Source: Lachnospiraceae bacterium NC2008 (lineage in GTDB: Bacteria > Bacillota > Clostridia > Lachnospirales > Lachnospiraceae). Taken from it: 64,000 nt of DNA. The stretch spans positions 186,001 to 250,000 of the forward strand of contig JHWS01000005.1 in NCBI GenBank assembly GCA_000687675.1, in the 5' to 3' direction. The notes beneath the pieces were generated by a model. The model was not told the origin of the DNA. It saw only the letters and a list, made by a program, of their open reading frames with translations, and searched no databases. How positions within the stretch are numbered: position 1 is the first letter of the stretch; every line of letters starts with the position of its first letter. Made by a program: the position numbers and the translations under genes. Below are positions 7,698 to 19,830 of the stretch, piece after piece.

Positions 7698-9320
7698 ATG
7701 GTTAAGTATGTATTTGTAACAGGTGGTGTTGTATCAGGACTTGGTAAGGGCATCACAGCTGCTTCTCTTGGAAGATTACTTAAAGCCAGAGGCTACCACG
7801 TAACCATGCAGAAATTCGATCCATATATTAACGTGGATCCGGGAACTATGAACCCAATACAGCATGGTGAAGTATTTGTAACAGACGATGGAACGGAAAC
7901 TGACCTGGATCTTGGACACTATGAGAGATTCATTAATGAGAATCTTGATTTTAACTCCAACGTAACAACTGGAAAGATATACTGGTCAGTTCTTAATAAA
8001 GAAAGACATGGTGATTATGGCGGAGGTACCGTACAGGTTATTCCACATATTACCAATGAGATAAAAGATAGAATCTATAAAGCCAAATCTGATGATGAAG
8101 AAACAATATCAATTATCGAGATCGGCGGAACTGTTGGAGATATTGAAAGTCAGCCATTCTTAGAGGCAATAAGACAGTTCCAGGCTGAGGTTGGAAGAGA
8201 TAACGCAGTTATTATACAGGTTACTCTTATTCCTTACCTTAAGGCTTCAGGAGAGATGAAGACTAAGCCAGCACAGATGAGTGTTAAGAGTCTTCAGAGT
8301 ATGGGACTTTGGCCAGACATATTAGTTTGCAGATCTGATTATCCTATTGATGACAACATGAGAGATAAGATGGCACTTTTCTGTAATGTAAAGAAAGAGC
8401 ACATACTACAGAACCTTGATGCTCAGTCATTATACGAAGTTCCACTTATGCTTGAGAATGAAAAATTAGCCGATGCAGTATGTGAATGTCTTCACATAGA
8501 CTGTCCTACTCCAAATCTTACAGAGTGGAAGAAGATGGTGGATACCTTCCACCATCCAAAGCACTCGGTGATTATAGGTCTTGTAGGAAAGTATGTAGAA
8601 CTTCACGATGCATATTTAAGCGTAGCCGAAGCACTTAAGCACGGTGGTATAGCTAATGAATCTTCGGTACAGATTAGATGGATAGATTCCGAAGAGATAA
8701 CACCAGATACCATAGATGAATATCTTCACGATATAGATGGTGTAATAGTTCCGGGAGGATTCGGAACAAGAGGTATAGAAGGAAAGATACTTACTGCAGA
8801 GTATGCAAGAAAGAAGAAGATTCCTTACCTTGGTATCTGCCTTGGTATGCAGGTTGCTATTATAGCATTTGCAAGAAATGTTCTGGGACTTAAGGATGCA
8901 ACAAGTATTGAATTTGACCCAGATACAAAGAACCCGGTAATAAACTTCCTTCCAGGTCAGGAAGATGTAGAAAACCTGGGTGGAACCTTAAGACTTGGTT
9001 CATATCCTTGTAAGTTAAAAGAAGGAACTCTTGCTTACAAGATATACGGTAAGACAGATATTACTGAAAGACACAGACACAGATACGAAGTAAACAATGA
9101 TTATAGAACTGTCCTAGAGGAAAACGGTATGGTTCTTTCCGGACTTTCACCTGATGGAAGAATAGTAGAGATGGTAGAACTTAGTGATCATCCTTACTAC
9201 ATAGCAACTCAGGCACATCCGGAATTCAAGTCAAGACCAGATGCCCCACATCCATTATTCAGAGGACTTGTAAGCGCAGCTCTTTTGAAGAAAGAACAGG
9301 AGGAAACTCATGAAAAATAA
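7698..9320 (+). CDS. pyrG: CTP synthase
   Basis: A 540-residue protein of the usual length. The N-terminal synthetase domain begins [17 protein letters not shown] (P-loop) and has the CTP/UTP site region GGTVGDIES. The C-terminal class I glutamine amidotransferase domain has the nucleophile Cys in GICLGMQ and the HPE motif in [10 protein letters not shown]. It makes CTP from UTP, ATP and glutamine. AAGG lies before ATG. The stop overlaps the start of gltB by 11 nt, so this glutamine consumer and glutamate synthase are translationally coupled. Confidence 0.95.
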   Translation: MVKYVFVTGGVVSGLGKGITAASLGRLLKARGYHVTMQKFDPYINVDPGTMNPIQHGEVFVTDDGTETDLDLGHYERFINENLDFNSNVTTGKIYWSVLNKERHGDYGGGTVQVIPHITNEIKDRIYKAKSDDEETISIIEIGGTVGDIESQPFLEAIRQFQAEVGRDNAVIIQVTLIPYLKASGEMKTKPAQMSVKSLQSMGLWPDILVCRSDYPIDDNMRDKMALFCNVKKEHILQNLDAQSLYEVPLMLENEKLADAVCECLHIDCPTPNLTEWKKMVDTFHHPKHSVIIGLVGKYVELHDAYLSVAEALKHGGIANESSVQIRWIDSEEITPDTIDEYLHDIDGVIVPGGFGTRGIEGKILTAEYARKKKIPYLGICLGMQVAIIAFARNVLGLKDATSIEFDPDTKNPVINFLPGQEDVENLGGTLRLGSYPCKLKEGTLAYKIYGKTDITERHRHRYEVNNDYRTVLEENGMVLSGLSPDGRIVEMVELSDHPYYIATQAHPEFKSRPDAPHPLFRGLVSAALLKKEQEETHEK

Positions 9321-12300
9321 TAATACATTATATGATCAAAGCTTTGAACATGATAACTGCGGTATCGGAGCTATCACAAATATATATGGTAAGAAAAGTC
9401 ATGATGTAGTAGCAGATGCTCTTAAGATTGTTGAGAATCTTGAGCACCGTGCCGGTAAAGATGCAGAAGGAAAGACTGGTGATGGTGTAGGTATCCTTAC
9501 TCAGATTCCACACAAGTTTTTCAAGAAAGTTTGTGAGCAGGAGAACATCGCTATTGGCGGAGAACGTGAATACGGTGTAGGTATGTTCTTCTTCCCATCA
9601 GACGAGCTTAGGAGAAATCAGGCTATGAAGATGTTTGAGGTTATAGCTCGTAAGGAAAAACTTAAATTCCTTGGATGGAGAAAAGTTTCTACATATCCAG
9701 AAGTTCTTGGTAAGAAGGCTCTTGATAGCTGCCCAGATATCTATCAGGGATTTATTGAAAGACCAACAGACGCTAAGACAGATCTTGATTTCGATAGAAA
9801 ACTTTACATAGTAAGACGTGTATTTGAGCAGTCTAATGAAGCTACATATGTACCTTCACTTTCTTCTAGAACAATAGTTTACAAGGGTATGTTCCTTGTT
9901 AGCCAGCTTAGAACTTTTTTTGCTGACCTTCAGGATGCTGATTATGAATCAGCTATAGCTCTTGTTCATTCAAGATTCTCTACTAACACTAATCCAAGCT
10001 GGCTTAGAGCTCATCCAAACAGATTTGTTGTTCACAACGGTGAAATCAACACAATCAAGGGTAACGTTGATAAGATGTGCGCAAGAGAGGAAACTCTTGA
10101 ACTTGGCGTATTTTCAGATGAAGACCTTACTAAGGTTCTTCCTATTATATCTACTGAGGGTTCGGATTCAGCTATGCTGGACAATGCCCTTGAGTTCATG
10201 ATTATGGGCGGTATGGATCCAGCACTTGCAGCTATGATCCTTATTCCAGAACCATGGGAAAACAACGACACAATCTCACAGGAAGAAAGAGACTTTTATC
10301 AGTACTACGCTACTATGATGGAGCCATGGGACGGACCAGCATCTATCCTCTTCTCAGATGGTGATGTTATGGGTGCTATCCTTGATAGAAATGGTCTTAG
10401 ACCTTCAAGATATTACCTTATGGATGATGGTAGGCTTATTCTTTCTTCAGAAGTTGGTGTACTTAAGCTTGATGAGAAGCACGTTCTTAAGAAAGAAAGA
10501 CTTCACCCAGGAAAGATGCTTCTTATAGATACAAAGCAGGGTAAGGTAATTATTGATACAGAGCTTAAGGATAAATATGCAAGACGTGAGCCATACGGTG
10601 AATGGCTTGATAGCAATCTATATACATTAAAAGATATCAAGGTTCCAAATGAAAAAGTTGCTTCTTATACAAAAGAAGAAATTATGCAGCTTGAGAAAGC
10701 ATTTGGATATACATATGAAGATTACAGAGACCAGATTGGGAAGATGGCACTTAGCGGAGCTGAGACTATAGGAGCTATGGGTGTTGATACACCACTTGCT
10801 GTTCTTTCTAAAGAGAACCAGCCTCTTTTCTATTACTTCAAGCAGTTATTTGCTCAGGTTACAAACCCACCAATCGATGCTGTTAGAGAAAAAATCGTTA
10901 CAGCAACAACGGTATATGTTGGTAAGAATGGTAACCTTCTTTCAGAGAAGCCAGAAAACTGCCATGTACTTAAGATTAGAAATCCAATTCTTTCTGACCT
11001 TGATATGCTTAAGATTTCACATCTTAATAAGCCAGGTCTTAAGGTTGAAAAGGTATCTATGCTTTACTACAAGTCAACAAGACTTGATAAGGCTATTGAT
11101 CATCTTTTTGTAGAAGTTGACAGAGCATATAAGGATGGTGCTAATATCCTTGTCCTTTCAGATAGAGGTGTAGATGAAAACCACGTTGCTATTCCTTCGC
11201 TTCTTTGTGTAGCAGCAGTTCATAACCACCTTGTTAGAACAAAGAAATGCATGGCCATGTCACTTATCTTAGAGACAGGTGAACCAAGAAATGTACACCA
11301 TTTTGCAACACTTCTTGGATACGGTGCTTGCGCTGTTAACCCTTATCTTGCACATGCTTCTATAGGTCAGCTTATAGAAGATAACCTTCTTGATAAGGAC
11401 TACTACGCTGCAGTTTCTGATTATGACAATGCAGTTCTTTCAGGTATCGTAAAGATTGCATCTAAGATGGGTATATCTACACTTCAGTCATATCAGGGTA
11501 GCCGTATATTCGAGGCAGTTGGTATCGATTCAAGTGTTATTGATAAGTACTTTGCAGGTACAGTTTCAAGAATCGGTGGTCTTAACCTTGATGATATAGC
11601 TCTTAATATTGATAAGCAGCATTCGAAAGCATTTGACCCACTTGGACTTGCAAGTGATATGACAATAGATTCTATGGGAAGACATAAGATGAGATCTCAG
11701 GGTGAGCATCACAGATACAACCCTGAAACAATTCATATGCTTCAGATGTCAACCAGAGAAGGTGACTATGATAAGTTTAAGAAGTACACAGCTATGGTTG
11801 ATAAAGAAGAAACTGGTTATATCAGAAACCTTATGGACTTTAACTATCCTTCAAAGGGTATAGATATATCAGAGGTTGAACCGGAAGAGAGTATCGTTAA
11901 GAGATTCAAGACAGGTGCTATGTCATATGGTTCTATCTCAGAAGAAGCCCACGAAACACTAGCGCTAGCCATGAACAAACTTCACGGAAAGAGTAACTCC
12001 GGCGAAGGTGGTGAAAGTGATGAGAGACTTGAAAGTGCTGGAACAAGCCATGACAGAAGCTCTGCAATCAAGCAGGTTGCCTCTGGTAGATTCGGTGTTA
12101 CAAGCAGATATTTAATTAGTGCAAAAGAAATTCAGATTAAGTTAGCGCAGGGTGCTAAGCCAGGTGAAGGTGGACACCTTCCAGGAAAGAAGGTATATCC
12201 TTGGGTTGCTAAGACAAGACACTCAACACCAGGAGTAAGTCTTATCTCACCACCACCTCATCATGATATTTATTCAATTGAGGACCTTGCTCAGCTTATA

Positions 12301-13842
12301 TATGACCTTAAAAATGCCAATAAGGATGCAAGAATATCAGTTAAGCTTGTTTCTGAAACAGGTGTAGGTACTATTGCAGCCGGTGTTGCCAAGGCGGGTG
12401 CAGGAGTAATCCTTATCTCTGGTTACGACGGAGGTACAGGTGCTGCTCCACTTTCATCAATTCACAATGCAGGTCTTCCATGGGAGCTTGGTCTTGCAGA
12501 GACACATCAGACTCTTATGAGAAATGGTCTTAGAAATAAAGTTATTATCGAAACAGACGGTAAGCTTATGTCTGGAAGAGACGTGGCTATAGCAGCAATC
12601 CTCGGCGCTGAGGAATTCGGTTTCGCTACAGCTCCACTTGTAACTCTTGGCTGTGCCATGATGAGAGTATGTAACCAGGATACATGTCCTTACGGTGTTG
12701 CTACTCAGAATCCAGAGCTTAGAAAGAGATTTGCTGGTAAGCCAGAATATGTTGAGAACTTCATGATCTTTATTGCAAGAGAACTTAGAGAATATATGGC
12801 TAAGCTTGGTGTAAAGACTGTTGATGAACTTGTTGGTAGAACAGATCTTATTAAGCAGGATAAAGAGTCTATCGGAACTGCTGGAAAGATTGATCTTAGC
12901 AAGATTGTTGATAATAGCGATTATGAAGCTTGCCAGTATGATAACAAGTCACTTTATGACTTTGAACTTTCTTCTAAGAAAGATCAGATGCTCATGGATA
13001 ACGATAAGAGTCTTGTTAGTGCAATTAAGGCTGGTAAGAGCAAGGTAATAGATACAGAAGTAACTAATACAGATAGAACATTCGGTACACTTATAGGCGC
13101 TGAGATTACAAGAAATCATCATGAAGGTCTTAAGGAAGATACTATTGTAATTAACTGTAAGGGTGCAGGTGGACAGAGCTTCGGTGCATTTATTCCATCA
13201 GGTCTTACACTTAACCTTACAGGTGATACTAATGACTACTTCGGTAAGGGGCTTTCAGGCGGTAAGCTTATTCTTAAAGCTCCTGAAGATGCAGGATATG
13301 ATGCAGAAAACAATATCATAGCTGGTAACGTTGCTCTTTATGGTGCAACAAGCGGTGAAGTTTATATCGCTGGTATGGCAGGTGAAAGATTCTGTGTAAG
13401 AAACTCTGGTGCCAAGACAGTTGTTGAAGGTGTTGGTGAGCACGGATGTGAATACATGACAGGTGGTCTTGCAGTAATACTTGGTTCAACAGGTAAGAAC
13501 TTCGCGGCTGGTATGAGCGGCGGTATTGCTTACGTACTTGATGAAGACAACCACTTATATCGTAACCTTAATAAAGAGATGGTTCTTATGGAAACTCCTA
13601 CAGCTAAGTCTGATAAGGAAAGCTTAAGGACTATGCTTGAAAACCATGTTAAATATACTAACTCAGCTAAGGCAAAGGCAATATTAGCTGACTTTGAAAA
13701 CTATCTTCCAAAATTCAAGAAGATTATTCCAGCTGATTATAAGAAGATGATTCAGCTTACAGCAGATTATATGGAACAGGGCATGAGTGAAGAGAAGGCT
13801 CAGATTGAAGCATTCTACACAAGCCTTGAGAAGCGCGCCTGA
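9310..13842 (+). CDS. gltB: Glutamate synthase, large subunit
   Basis: A 1510-residue GOGAT alpha subunit. A 16-residue propeptide precedes the catalytic Cys17 of NCGIGA. The glutaminase domain, central domain, FMN-binding synthase domain ([19 protein letters not shown]) and C-terminal beta-helix domain with repeated glycines are all present. The 3Fe-4S cysteines lie in [15 protein letters not shown]. It transfers the amide nitrogen of glutamine to 2-oxoglutarate, giving two glutamates. AGGAGG lies 7 nt before ATG, inside the pyrG end. The small subunit follows after 14 nt. Confidence 0.96.
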   Translation: MKNNNTLYDQSFEHDNCGIGAITNIYGKKSHDVVADALKIVENLEHRAGKDAEGKTGDGVGILTQIPHKFFKKVCEQENIAIGGEREYGVGMFFFPSDELRRNQAMKMFEVIARKEKLKFLGWRKVSTYPEVLGKKALDSCPDIYQGFIERPTDAKTDLDFDRKLYIVRRVFEQSNEATYVPSLSSRTIVYKGMFLVSQLRTFFADLQDADYESAIALVHSRFSTNTNPSWLRAHPNRFVVHNGEINTIKGNVDKMCAREETLELGVFSDEDLTKVLPIISTEGSDSAMLDNALEFMIMGGMDPALAAMILIPEPWENNDTISQEERDFYQYYATMMEPWDGPASILFSDGDVMGAILDRNGLRPSRYYLMDDGRLILSSEVGVLKLDEKHVLKKERLHPGKMLLIDTKQGKVIIDTELKDKYARREPYGEWLDSNLYTLKDIKVPNEKVASYTKEEIMQLEKAFGYTYEDYRDQIGKMALSGAETIGAMGVDTPLAVLSKENQPLFYYFKQLFAQVTNPPIDAVREKIVTATTVYVGKNGNLLSEKPENCHVLKIRNPILSDLDMLKISHLNKPGLKVEKVSMLYYKSTRLDKAIDHLFVEVDRAYKDGANILVLSDRGVDENHVAIPSLLCVAAVHNHLVRTKKCMAMSLILETGEPRNVHHFATLLGYGACAVNPYLAHASIGQLIEDNLLDKDYYAAVSDYDNAVLSGIVKIASKMGISTLQSYQGSRIFEAVGIDSSVIDKYFAGTVSRIGGLNLDDIALNIDKQHSKAFDPLGLASDMTIDSMGRHKMRSQGEHHRYNPETIHMLQMSTREGDYDKFKKYTAMVDKEETGYIRNLMDFNYPSKGIDISEVEPEESIVKRFKTGAMSYGSISEEAHETLALAMNKLHGKSNSGEGGESDERLESAGTSHDRSSAIKQVASGRFGVTSRYLISAKEIQIKLAQGAKPGEGGHLPGKKVYPWVAKTRHSTPGVSLISPPPHHDIYSIEDLAQLIYDLKNANKDARISVKLVSETGVGTIAAGVAKAGAGVILISGYDGGTGAAPLSSIHNAGLPWELGLAETHQTLMRNGLRNKVIIETDGKLMSGRDVAIAAILGAEEFGFATAPLVTLGCAMMRVCNQDTCPYGVATQNPELRKRFAGKPEYVENFMIFIARELREYMAKLGVKTVDELVGRTDLIKQDKESIGTAGKIDLSKIVDNSDYEACQYDNKSLYDFELSSKKDQMLMDNDKSLVSAIKAGKSKVIDTEVTNTDRTFGTLIGAEITRNHHEGLKEDTIVINCKGAGGQSFGAFIPSGLTLNLTGDTNDYFGKGLSGGKLILKAPEDAGYDAENNIIAGNVALYGATSGEVYIAGMAGERFCVRNSGAKTVVEGVGEHGCEYMTGGLAVILGSTGKNFAAGMSGGIAYVLDEDNHLYRNLNKEMVLMETPTAKSDKESLRTMLENHVKYTNSAKAKAILADFENYLPKFKKIIPADYKKMIQLTADYMEQGMSEEKAQIEAFYTSLEKRA

Positions 13843-13856
13843 AAGGAGATAGTACA

Positions 13857-15329
13857 ATGGGTAATATATTAACTACAGAAGATAGAATTAAACATTTTGA
13901 AGAGTTTCATAAAAAAGCTGACTACTCTTCACAGACCTGTCAGGCATCAAGATGTATGTCATGCGGCGTACCATTCTGCCAGGCTGGTATGATGATTTCT
14001 GGTATGGCTTCAGGATGTCCACTTAACAACTTAGTTCCAGAAACTAATGAACTTGTTGCAAGTGGTAACTATGAACAGGCATATATAAGAATATCTAAGA
14101 CACATCCTTTCCCAGAGTTTACTTCAAGAGTGTGTCCTGCACTTTGTGAAGCAGCATGTACTCAGGGACACTGTGAAGATAATCCAGTTCCTACAAAGGA
14201 AAATGAAGGAGCAATTATTGATTATGCATACGAACATGATCTTGTAAAGGAACCAGCTCCAAAGGTTAGAACTGGAAAGAGTGTTGCTGTTATTGGCTCA
14301 GGCCCTGCAGGTCTTTCTGCAGCTCTCTACCTTAACAGAAGAGGACATAAGGTTACTGTATATGAAAGAGATGACAGAGTCGGAGGTCTTCTTAGATACG
14401 GTATTCCTAATATGAAACTTGATAAGCGTACTATCGATAGAAGAGTAGAACTTATGAAGGAAGCTGGAGTTGAATTTATCTGCAATGCAGATGTTGGTAA
14501 AGATGTTAAGCCAGCTGACTTATTAAAGAAGTATGACAGAGTTATTATCTGTACTGGTGCAAAGAATCCAAGAGATGTTGCTGCTACAGGCCGCGATGCT
14601 AAGGGTATCTACTTTGCAGTAGACTTTTTAAAAGAAGTAAGCAAGAAGCTTATGGATAATGATTATGACAGCGCTAAGATAATTAGCACAGAAGATTACA
14701 GCTTCGGTTCTCTTAAGGGTAAGCATGTAGTTGTTATAGGTGGTGGTGATACGGGTAATGACTGTGTTGGTACAAGTGTTAGACTTGGTGCTGCCAATGT
14801 AACTCAGCTTGAGATGATGCCTAAGGCTCCTCTAAAGAGAACAGATAAGAATCCATGGCCAGAGTGGCCTAAGGTTCTTAAGACTGATTACGGTCAGGAA
14901 GAAGCAGCCTATGTATATGGCGAAGATCCAAGAATCTTTAAAACAACAGTTACTGACTTTGTTAAAGATAAGAAGGGTAACCTTAAATCAGTTAAGACTA
15001 TAGAACTTGAAAGCAAGTTTGATAAGGAAAAGGGACGCTTTGTTATGGAGCAGGTTCCTGGAACTGAAAAAGAGATTAAGGCAGATATAGTTCTTATAGC
15101 AGCAGGTTTCCTTGGATGTGAAAGCTATGTAATGGATGGTTTCAAGGTCGATAAGACTGAAAGAAGTAACATAGCAGCAGATGATAAAGATTATAAGACC
15201 AGCGTGAAGAATGTTTTTGCAGCTGGTGATGCAAGAAGAGGACAGTCTCTTGTTGTTTGGGCACTTGAAGAAGGTAGAAAGGCTGCTAAAGCAGTTGATA
15301 CTTCTCTTATGGGTTACAGCAACCTGTAA
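13857..15329 (+). CDS. gltD: Glutamate synthase, small subunit (NAD(P)H-dependent)
   Basis: A 490-residue beta subunit. Cysteine-rich N-terminal 4Fe-4S region (CQASRCMSCGVPFCQ and RVCPALCEAAC), FAD-binding GSGPAGLSAA and NAD(P)H-binding VIGGGDTGNDC. It oxidises NAD(P)H and passes electrons to GltB. AAAGGAG lies before ATG, 14 nt after gltB, completing pyrG-gltB-gltD. About 300 nt of non-coding DNA follows. Confidence 0.95.
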   Translation: MGNILTTEDRIKHFEEFHKKADYSSQTCQASRCMSCGVPFCQAGMMISGMASGCPLNNLVPETNELVASGNYEQAYIRISKTHPFPEFTSRVCPALCEAACTQGHCEDNPVPTKENEGAIIDYAYEHDLVKEPAPKVRTGKSVAVIGSGPAGLSAALYLNRRGHKVTVYERDDRVGGLLRYGIPNMKLDKRTIDRRVELMKEAGVEFICNADVGKDVKPADLLKKYDRVIICTGAKNPRDVAATGRDAKGIYFAVDFLKEVSKKLMDNDYDSAKIISTEDYSFGSLKGKHVVVIGGGDTGNDCVGTSVRLGAANVTQLEMMPKAPLKRTDKNPWPEWPKVLKTDYGQEEAAYVYGEDPRIFKTTVTDFVKDKKGNLKSVKTIELESKFDKEKGRFVMEQVPGTEKEIKADIVLIAAGFLGCESYVMDGFKVDKTERSNIAADDKDYKTSVKNVFAAGDARRGQSLVVWALEEGRKAAKAVDTSLMGYSNL

Positions 15330-15335
15330 AGCCTA

Positions 15336-15353
15336 GTAAATACAAGGATTTAC
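15336..15353 (+). other. Hexaloop hairpin after gltD
   Basis: A perfect 6-bp stem GTAAAT/ATTTAC closes the 6-nt loop ACAAGG just after the gltD stop. It resembles an ANTAR-type hexaloop but has A, not G, at loop position 4, and it lies upstream of the predicted gdhA promoter. Function unknown. The rest of 15354-15452 shows only AT-rich sequence with a weak ATTATC/GATAAT hairpin. Confidence 0.35.
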
Positions 15354-15452
15354 ACAATTAAATATAATAGACTAAATTAAAATGTGATTGATATTATCGA
15401 ATGAAAAGATAATAATAATTCAAAATCATGATTATTTAGTGACGAAAAAAAC

Positions 15453-15481
15453 TTGAAAAGGTTTTTTCACTATAATATAAT
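15453..15481 (+). promoter_or_regulatory. Promoter of gdhA
   Basis: TTGAAA at 15453-15458, a 17-bp spacer and TATAAT at 15476-15481. The start is expected near 15488, immediately before the hexaloop/terminator element. Confidence 0.7.
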
Positions 15482-15495
15482 TCTCCTTGGACAAA

Positions 15496-15544
15496 GGCGT
15501 CTTAAAAAAGTGCACATAGCACATTTTTTAAGATGCCATTTTTT
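15496..15544 (+). terminator. Leader terminator of gdhA
   Basis: A long stem (15496-15513 with 15519-15537, one bulge) with a 5-nt loop, followed by six T's (15539-15544). It lies between the gdhA promoter and the gene, so it is a leader attenuator. GGAC-AAAGGC-GTCT (15489-15502) can fold instead and would block its 5' arm. Confidence 0.8.
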
Positions 15545-15587
15545 AAAACATAGGGACTTTAAGGCATTAAAGTTCTAAAGTAATTAA

Positions 15588-16970
<1,383 letters not shown>

Positions 16971-17019
16971 TTAATAGCCTTAAAAATTAACACAAAATTA
17001 TATAACATATAAGCATTGT

Positions 17020-17070
17020 CAAAGGCGTCAATACTATATCTGCATCAGGCGGAATATATTGGCGCCTTTG
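17020..17070 (+). promoter_or_regulatory. Leader hairpin of glnA
   Basis: About 14 bp pair between 17020-17033 and 17057-17070 (CAAAGGCG with CGCCTTTG at the base). No clear T-run follows, so it is a leader hairpin or a weak terminator of gdhA. The 5' side can refold as ATTGTC-AAAGGC-GTCAAT (17015-17032; six pairs with one U-U mismatch), a hexaloop like those before gdhA, asnB and pyrG. Confidence 0.6.
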
Positions 17071-17076
17071 TGCATA

Positions 17077-17104
17077 TGCGATAACTGAAAACTAGGTTAT
17101 CGCA
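17077..17104 (+). promoter_or_regulatory. Hairpin next to the glnA ribosome site
   Basis: A perfect 9-bp stem TGCGATAAC/GTTATCGCA (17077-17085 with 17096-17104) with a 10-nt loop ends 6 nt before AGGAG. It may act as a translational control element or an mRNA stabiliser. Confidence 0.5.
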
Positions 17105-17121
17105 CTTGAAAGGAGCAAATG

Positions 17122-18393
17122 ATGAGAAGCAGGGAAGAATTTTACCAGTTAATTGAGGATGAAGATATAGAGTTTATTAGACTTCAGTTTACCGATGTGT
17201 TTGGCAATCTTAAGAATATAGCAGTAACACCAGGACAGCTTTCACGCGTACTGGATAATAAGTATTCTTTTGAAGGCCCAGCCCTTTTTGATAACATGTA
17301 TGACTACGCAAATGACTTATATCTTAAACCTGATCTTGATACATTTGTGATACTTCCATGGAGACCACAGCAGGGCAAGGTTGGAAAAATTATATGCGAT
17401 GTGGTTAATTCAGATGGTTCACCATGTGAACTAAGTCCAAGAACAATACTTAAGAATATAGTGGAAGAAGCCGCTAAGGAAGGATATGAATTCAATATCA
17501 ATCCTGAGTGCGAATTTTTCCTTTTCCATACAGATGATAATGGTAATCCTACAACTGTCTCACACGAGAAGGCAGGATACCTTGATGTAGGACCAGTAGA
17601 CTTTGGTGAGAATGCCAGAAGAGATATGGTTCTTACACTTGAAGAGATGGGATTCGAGATTGAATCTTCCCATCATGAACAGGCACCAGCTCAGCATGAG
17701 ATAGACTTTGCTGAGGGAGAAAGCTTAGCTACAGCAGATGCAGTTATGACATTCAAGTTTGCTGTTAGATCTATTGCTAAGAGATTCGGGCTATATGCAA
17801 CATTTATGCCAAAGCCAAGAACAGATGAAGCTGGCTCAGGTATGCATCTTAAGTTTACTCTTCTTAAAGATGGCAAGAATGTATTTGACTGTAAAGAAGG
17901 TATGTCAGATATGGCCAGCTACTTTATTGGCGGTATCATGGAGCATGCTCAGGCTATGTGTGCCATTACTAATCCTATAGTTAATTCATATAAGAGAATA
18001 TTATCAGGCTTCGAAGCACCAGGTCTTGTTAACTGGACCAATAATGGTGAGAACAGCCTGGTAAAATATACCAATGTTTTTGGGGAAAGTAAGGTTGAAC
18101 TTAGATTCCCTGATACAGCAGCTAATCCTTATCTTGCTATAGCAGTTTGTATAGTAGCAGGTCTTGACGGTATCAAGAATAAGATAAGCCCTAAGAAGAT
18201 GAATGTATCTTCAGGAACTCTTCCAGGCAATCTTAATGATGCTCTTCGTCATATGCGTAAGGATAAGGTGATAGTAAATGCACTTGGAAAAGAATTTGCT
18301 GATTTATATGACAACATCAAGAAAGCTGAGTGGAATGAGTATATGAAGCAGGTTTCAGATTGGGAGCTTAACAGGTATCTTGTGAAGATGTAG
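17122..18393 (+). CDS. glnA: Glutamine synthetase type I (short, alpha form)
   Basis: A 423-residue GSI. Metal/substrate motifs include NPECEFFLF, HHEQAPAQHEIDF, GSGMHLKFTL and the C-terminal RFPDTAANPYLA. It lacks the adenylylation loop and long insertion of the GSI-beta class, so it is an alpha-type enzyme probably controlled by feedback or transcription. It is the second glutamine synthetase of the window after GSIII. ATG 17122 is 6 nt after AGGAG; ATG 17119 is also in frame but only 3 nt away. It is followed after 11 nt by an ANTAR regulator gene, so the two form an operon. Confidence 0.93.
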   Translation: MRSREEFYQLIEDEDIEFIRLQFTDVFGNLKNIAVTPGQLSRVLDNKYSFEGPALFDNMYDYANDLYLKPDLDTFVILPWRPQQGKVGKIICDVVNSDGSPCELSPRTILKNIVEEAAKEGYEFNINPECEFFLFHTDDNGNPTTVSHEKAGYLDVGPVDFGENARRDMVLTLEEMGFEIESSHHEQAPAQHEIDFAEGESLATADAVMTFKFAVRSIAKRFGLYATFMPKPRTDEAGSGMHLKFTLLKDGKNVFDCKEGMSDMASYFIGGIMEHAQAMCAITNPIVNSYKRILSGFEAPGLVNWTNNGENSLVKYTNVFGESKVELRFPDTAANPYLAIAVCIVAGLDGIKNKISPKKMNVSSGTLPGNLNDALRHMRKDKVIVNALGKEFADLYDNIKKAEWNEYMKQVSDWELNRYLVKM

Positions 18394-18404
18394 GAGGCTT
18401 GTGT

Positions 18405-18959
18405 ATGGGCAGTATATTAATAGCTATGCCCAAACGTAATGATGCAAACAGCATTGCAGAAATGCTTGCAGCTAATGGTCTTATGATGGATACCTATATA
18501 TGTCAGAACGCGGCAGATGTACTTAGAAATGCCAACAACTTGGATTATGGTGTAGTTATATGCACCAAGAATCTGGGTGATATGGGATATATGGAGCTCT
18601 CAGAATACCTTCCAAAATTCTTCGGAATACTGCTTCTAACCAAGGATGCAGGACTTGAGTGTAGGGATAATACTGTGAGGCTTATGATGCCATTCAAGCC
18701 AAGAGAACTGATATCTTCTATCGAGATGATGTCTTCAGGCTATGTGCGGCAGATAAGGAAGAAGAAAGATATTCCTATAAAGAAGAGTATGGCAGAGCGT
18801 AAGGTCATAGATAAAGCCAAGGCGGTGCTTATGGAAAGAAATGGTATGAGCGAGCCGGAGGCATTTCGCTATATTCAAAAGACCAGTATGGACTGCGGAC
18901 GAAGTATGAGTGAGTCGGCACAGATGATACTGATGATGACCGGTGATGCGTTGTTATAG
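18405..18959 (+). CDS. ANTAR-domain RNA-binding antiterminator with a pseudo-receiver
   Basis: A 184-residue protein. The first 115 residues resemble a response-regulator receiver, but the phospho-acceptor Asp position reads VVICTKNLGD, so normal phosphorylation looks impossible. Residues about 127-180 are a clear ANTAR domain (RKVIDKAKAVLMERNGMSEPEAFRYIQK). ANTAR proteins bind paired hexaloop RNA hairpins in leaders and prevent terminator folding (NasR, AmiR, EutV). Its place after glnA suggests control of nitrogen-gene leaders, including amt, asnB, gltBD, gdhA and glnA here; that target set is inferred. ATG 18405 is 7 nt after AGGAGG. Confidence 0.88.
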   Translation: MGSILIAMPKRNDANSIAEMLAANGLMMDTYICQNAADVLRNANNLDYGVVICTKNLGDMGYMELSEYLPKFFGILLLTKDAGLECRDNTVRLMMPFKPRELISSIEMMSSGYVRQIRKKKDIPIKKSMAERKVIDKAKAVLMERNGMSEPEAFRYIQKTSMDCGRSMSESAQMILMMTGDALL

Positions 18960-18976
18960 TAAGGGATGATAAAGAT

Positions 18977-19813
18977 ATGAACATGAAATTTGTAAAGATG
19001 CATGGATGCGGCAATGACTACATCTATGTGAATGGATTCGACTATGAATTCAGCCCAGAGAAAAAAGAAAATCTTGCTAAAAGTCTAAGCGACAGACACT
19101 TTGGAATAGGTTCAGATGGACTTATATTCATCAATCCTTCCAAGATAGCTGACTTTGAGATGGAGATGTATAACGCTGACGGAAGCCGTTCTCAGATGTG
19201 TGGTAACGGAATACGATGCGTGGCTAAGTATGTATATGACCATGGCATGACAACTAACGAAGAATTTACTATAGAGAGTATGGGTGCCATAAAGTATATC
19301 AAGCTTATATTAAAAGATGGCCAGATTGAAAAGATAAGCGTAGATATGGGAGAACCTATTCTTGAAGCAAAGAATATACCAGTGCTTACTGATAAGCATA
19401 AATACATAGAAGAGAAGCTTACTGTAGCTGGTGAGACATTTACAGCAACTGCTGTATCAATGGGTAACCCACACGTTGTTCTCTTTACTGATCCTAACAA
19501 GGTTCTTGAATACGGCGACAAGATAGAGCACGACAGCATATTCCCAGAAAGAGTCAATGCTGAATTTGTAAGTGTTATTGATAAGAAGAATGTAAGAATG
19601 CGTGTATGGGAAAGAGGTACCGGCGAGACGCTGTGCTGTGGTACGGGATGCTGTGCAACAGCTGTTGCTTGTATACTTGGAGGATACACGGATAGAGAAG
19701 TTACTGTTCATGTTATAGGTGGACAGGTAGATATCCTTTGGAACAAAGAGGATGGACATATATATATGACAGGTCCTGCAGCTACTGTATTTGAAGGAAC
19801 TGTAGAAGTATAA
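18977..19813 (+). CDS. dapF: Diaminopimelate epimerase
   Basis: A 278-residue enzyme with duplicated epimerase domains. The catalytic cysteines lie in MCGNGIRC and CCGTGCCA, and the start [13 protein letters not shown] is typical. It converts LL- to meso-diaminopimelate for lysine and peptidoglycan. Either ATG 18977 or ATG 18983 may be used; the family usually starts at the second. It is 17 nt after the ANTAR gene and 17 nt before dapL, so it is probably cotranscribed. Confidence 0.95.
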   Translation: MNMKFVKMHGCGNDYIYVNGFDYEFSPEKKENLAKSLSDRHFGIGSDGLIFINPSKIADFEMEMYNADGSRSQMCGNGIRCVAKYVYDHGMTTNEEFTIESMGAIKYIKLILKDGQIEKISVDMGEPILEAKNIPVLTDKHKYIEEKLTVAGETFTATAVSMGNPHVVLFTDPNKVLEYGDKIEHDSIFPERVNAEFVSVIDKKNVRMRVWERGTGETLCCGTGCCATAVACILGGYTDREVTVHVIGGQVDILWNKEDGHIYMTGPAATVFEGTVEV

Positions 19814-19830
19814 ATGATGGAGGCCTTAAG

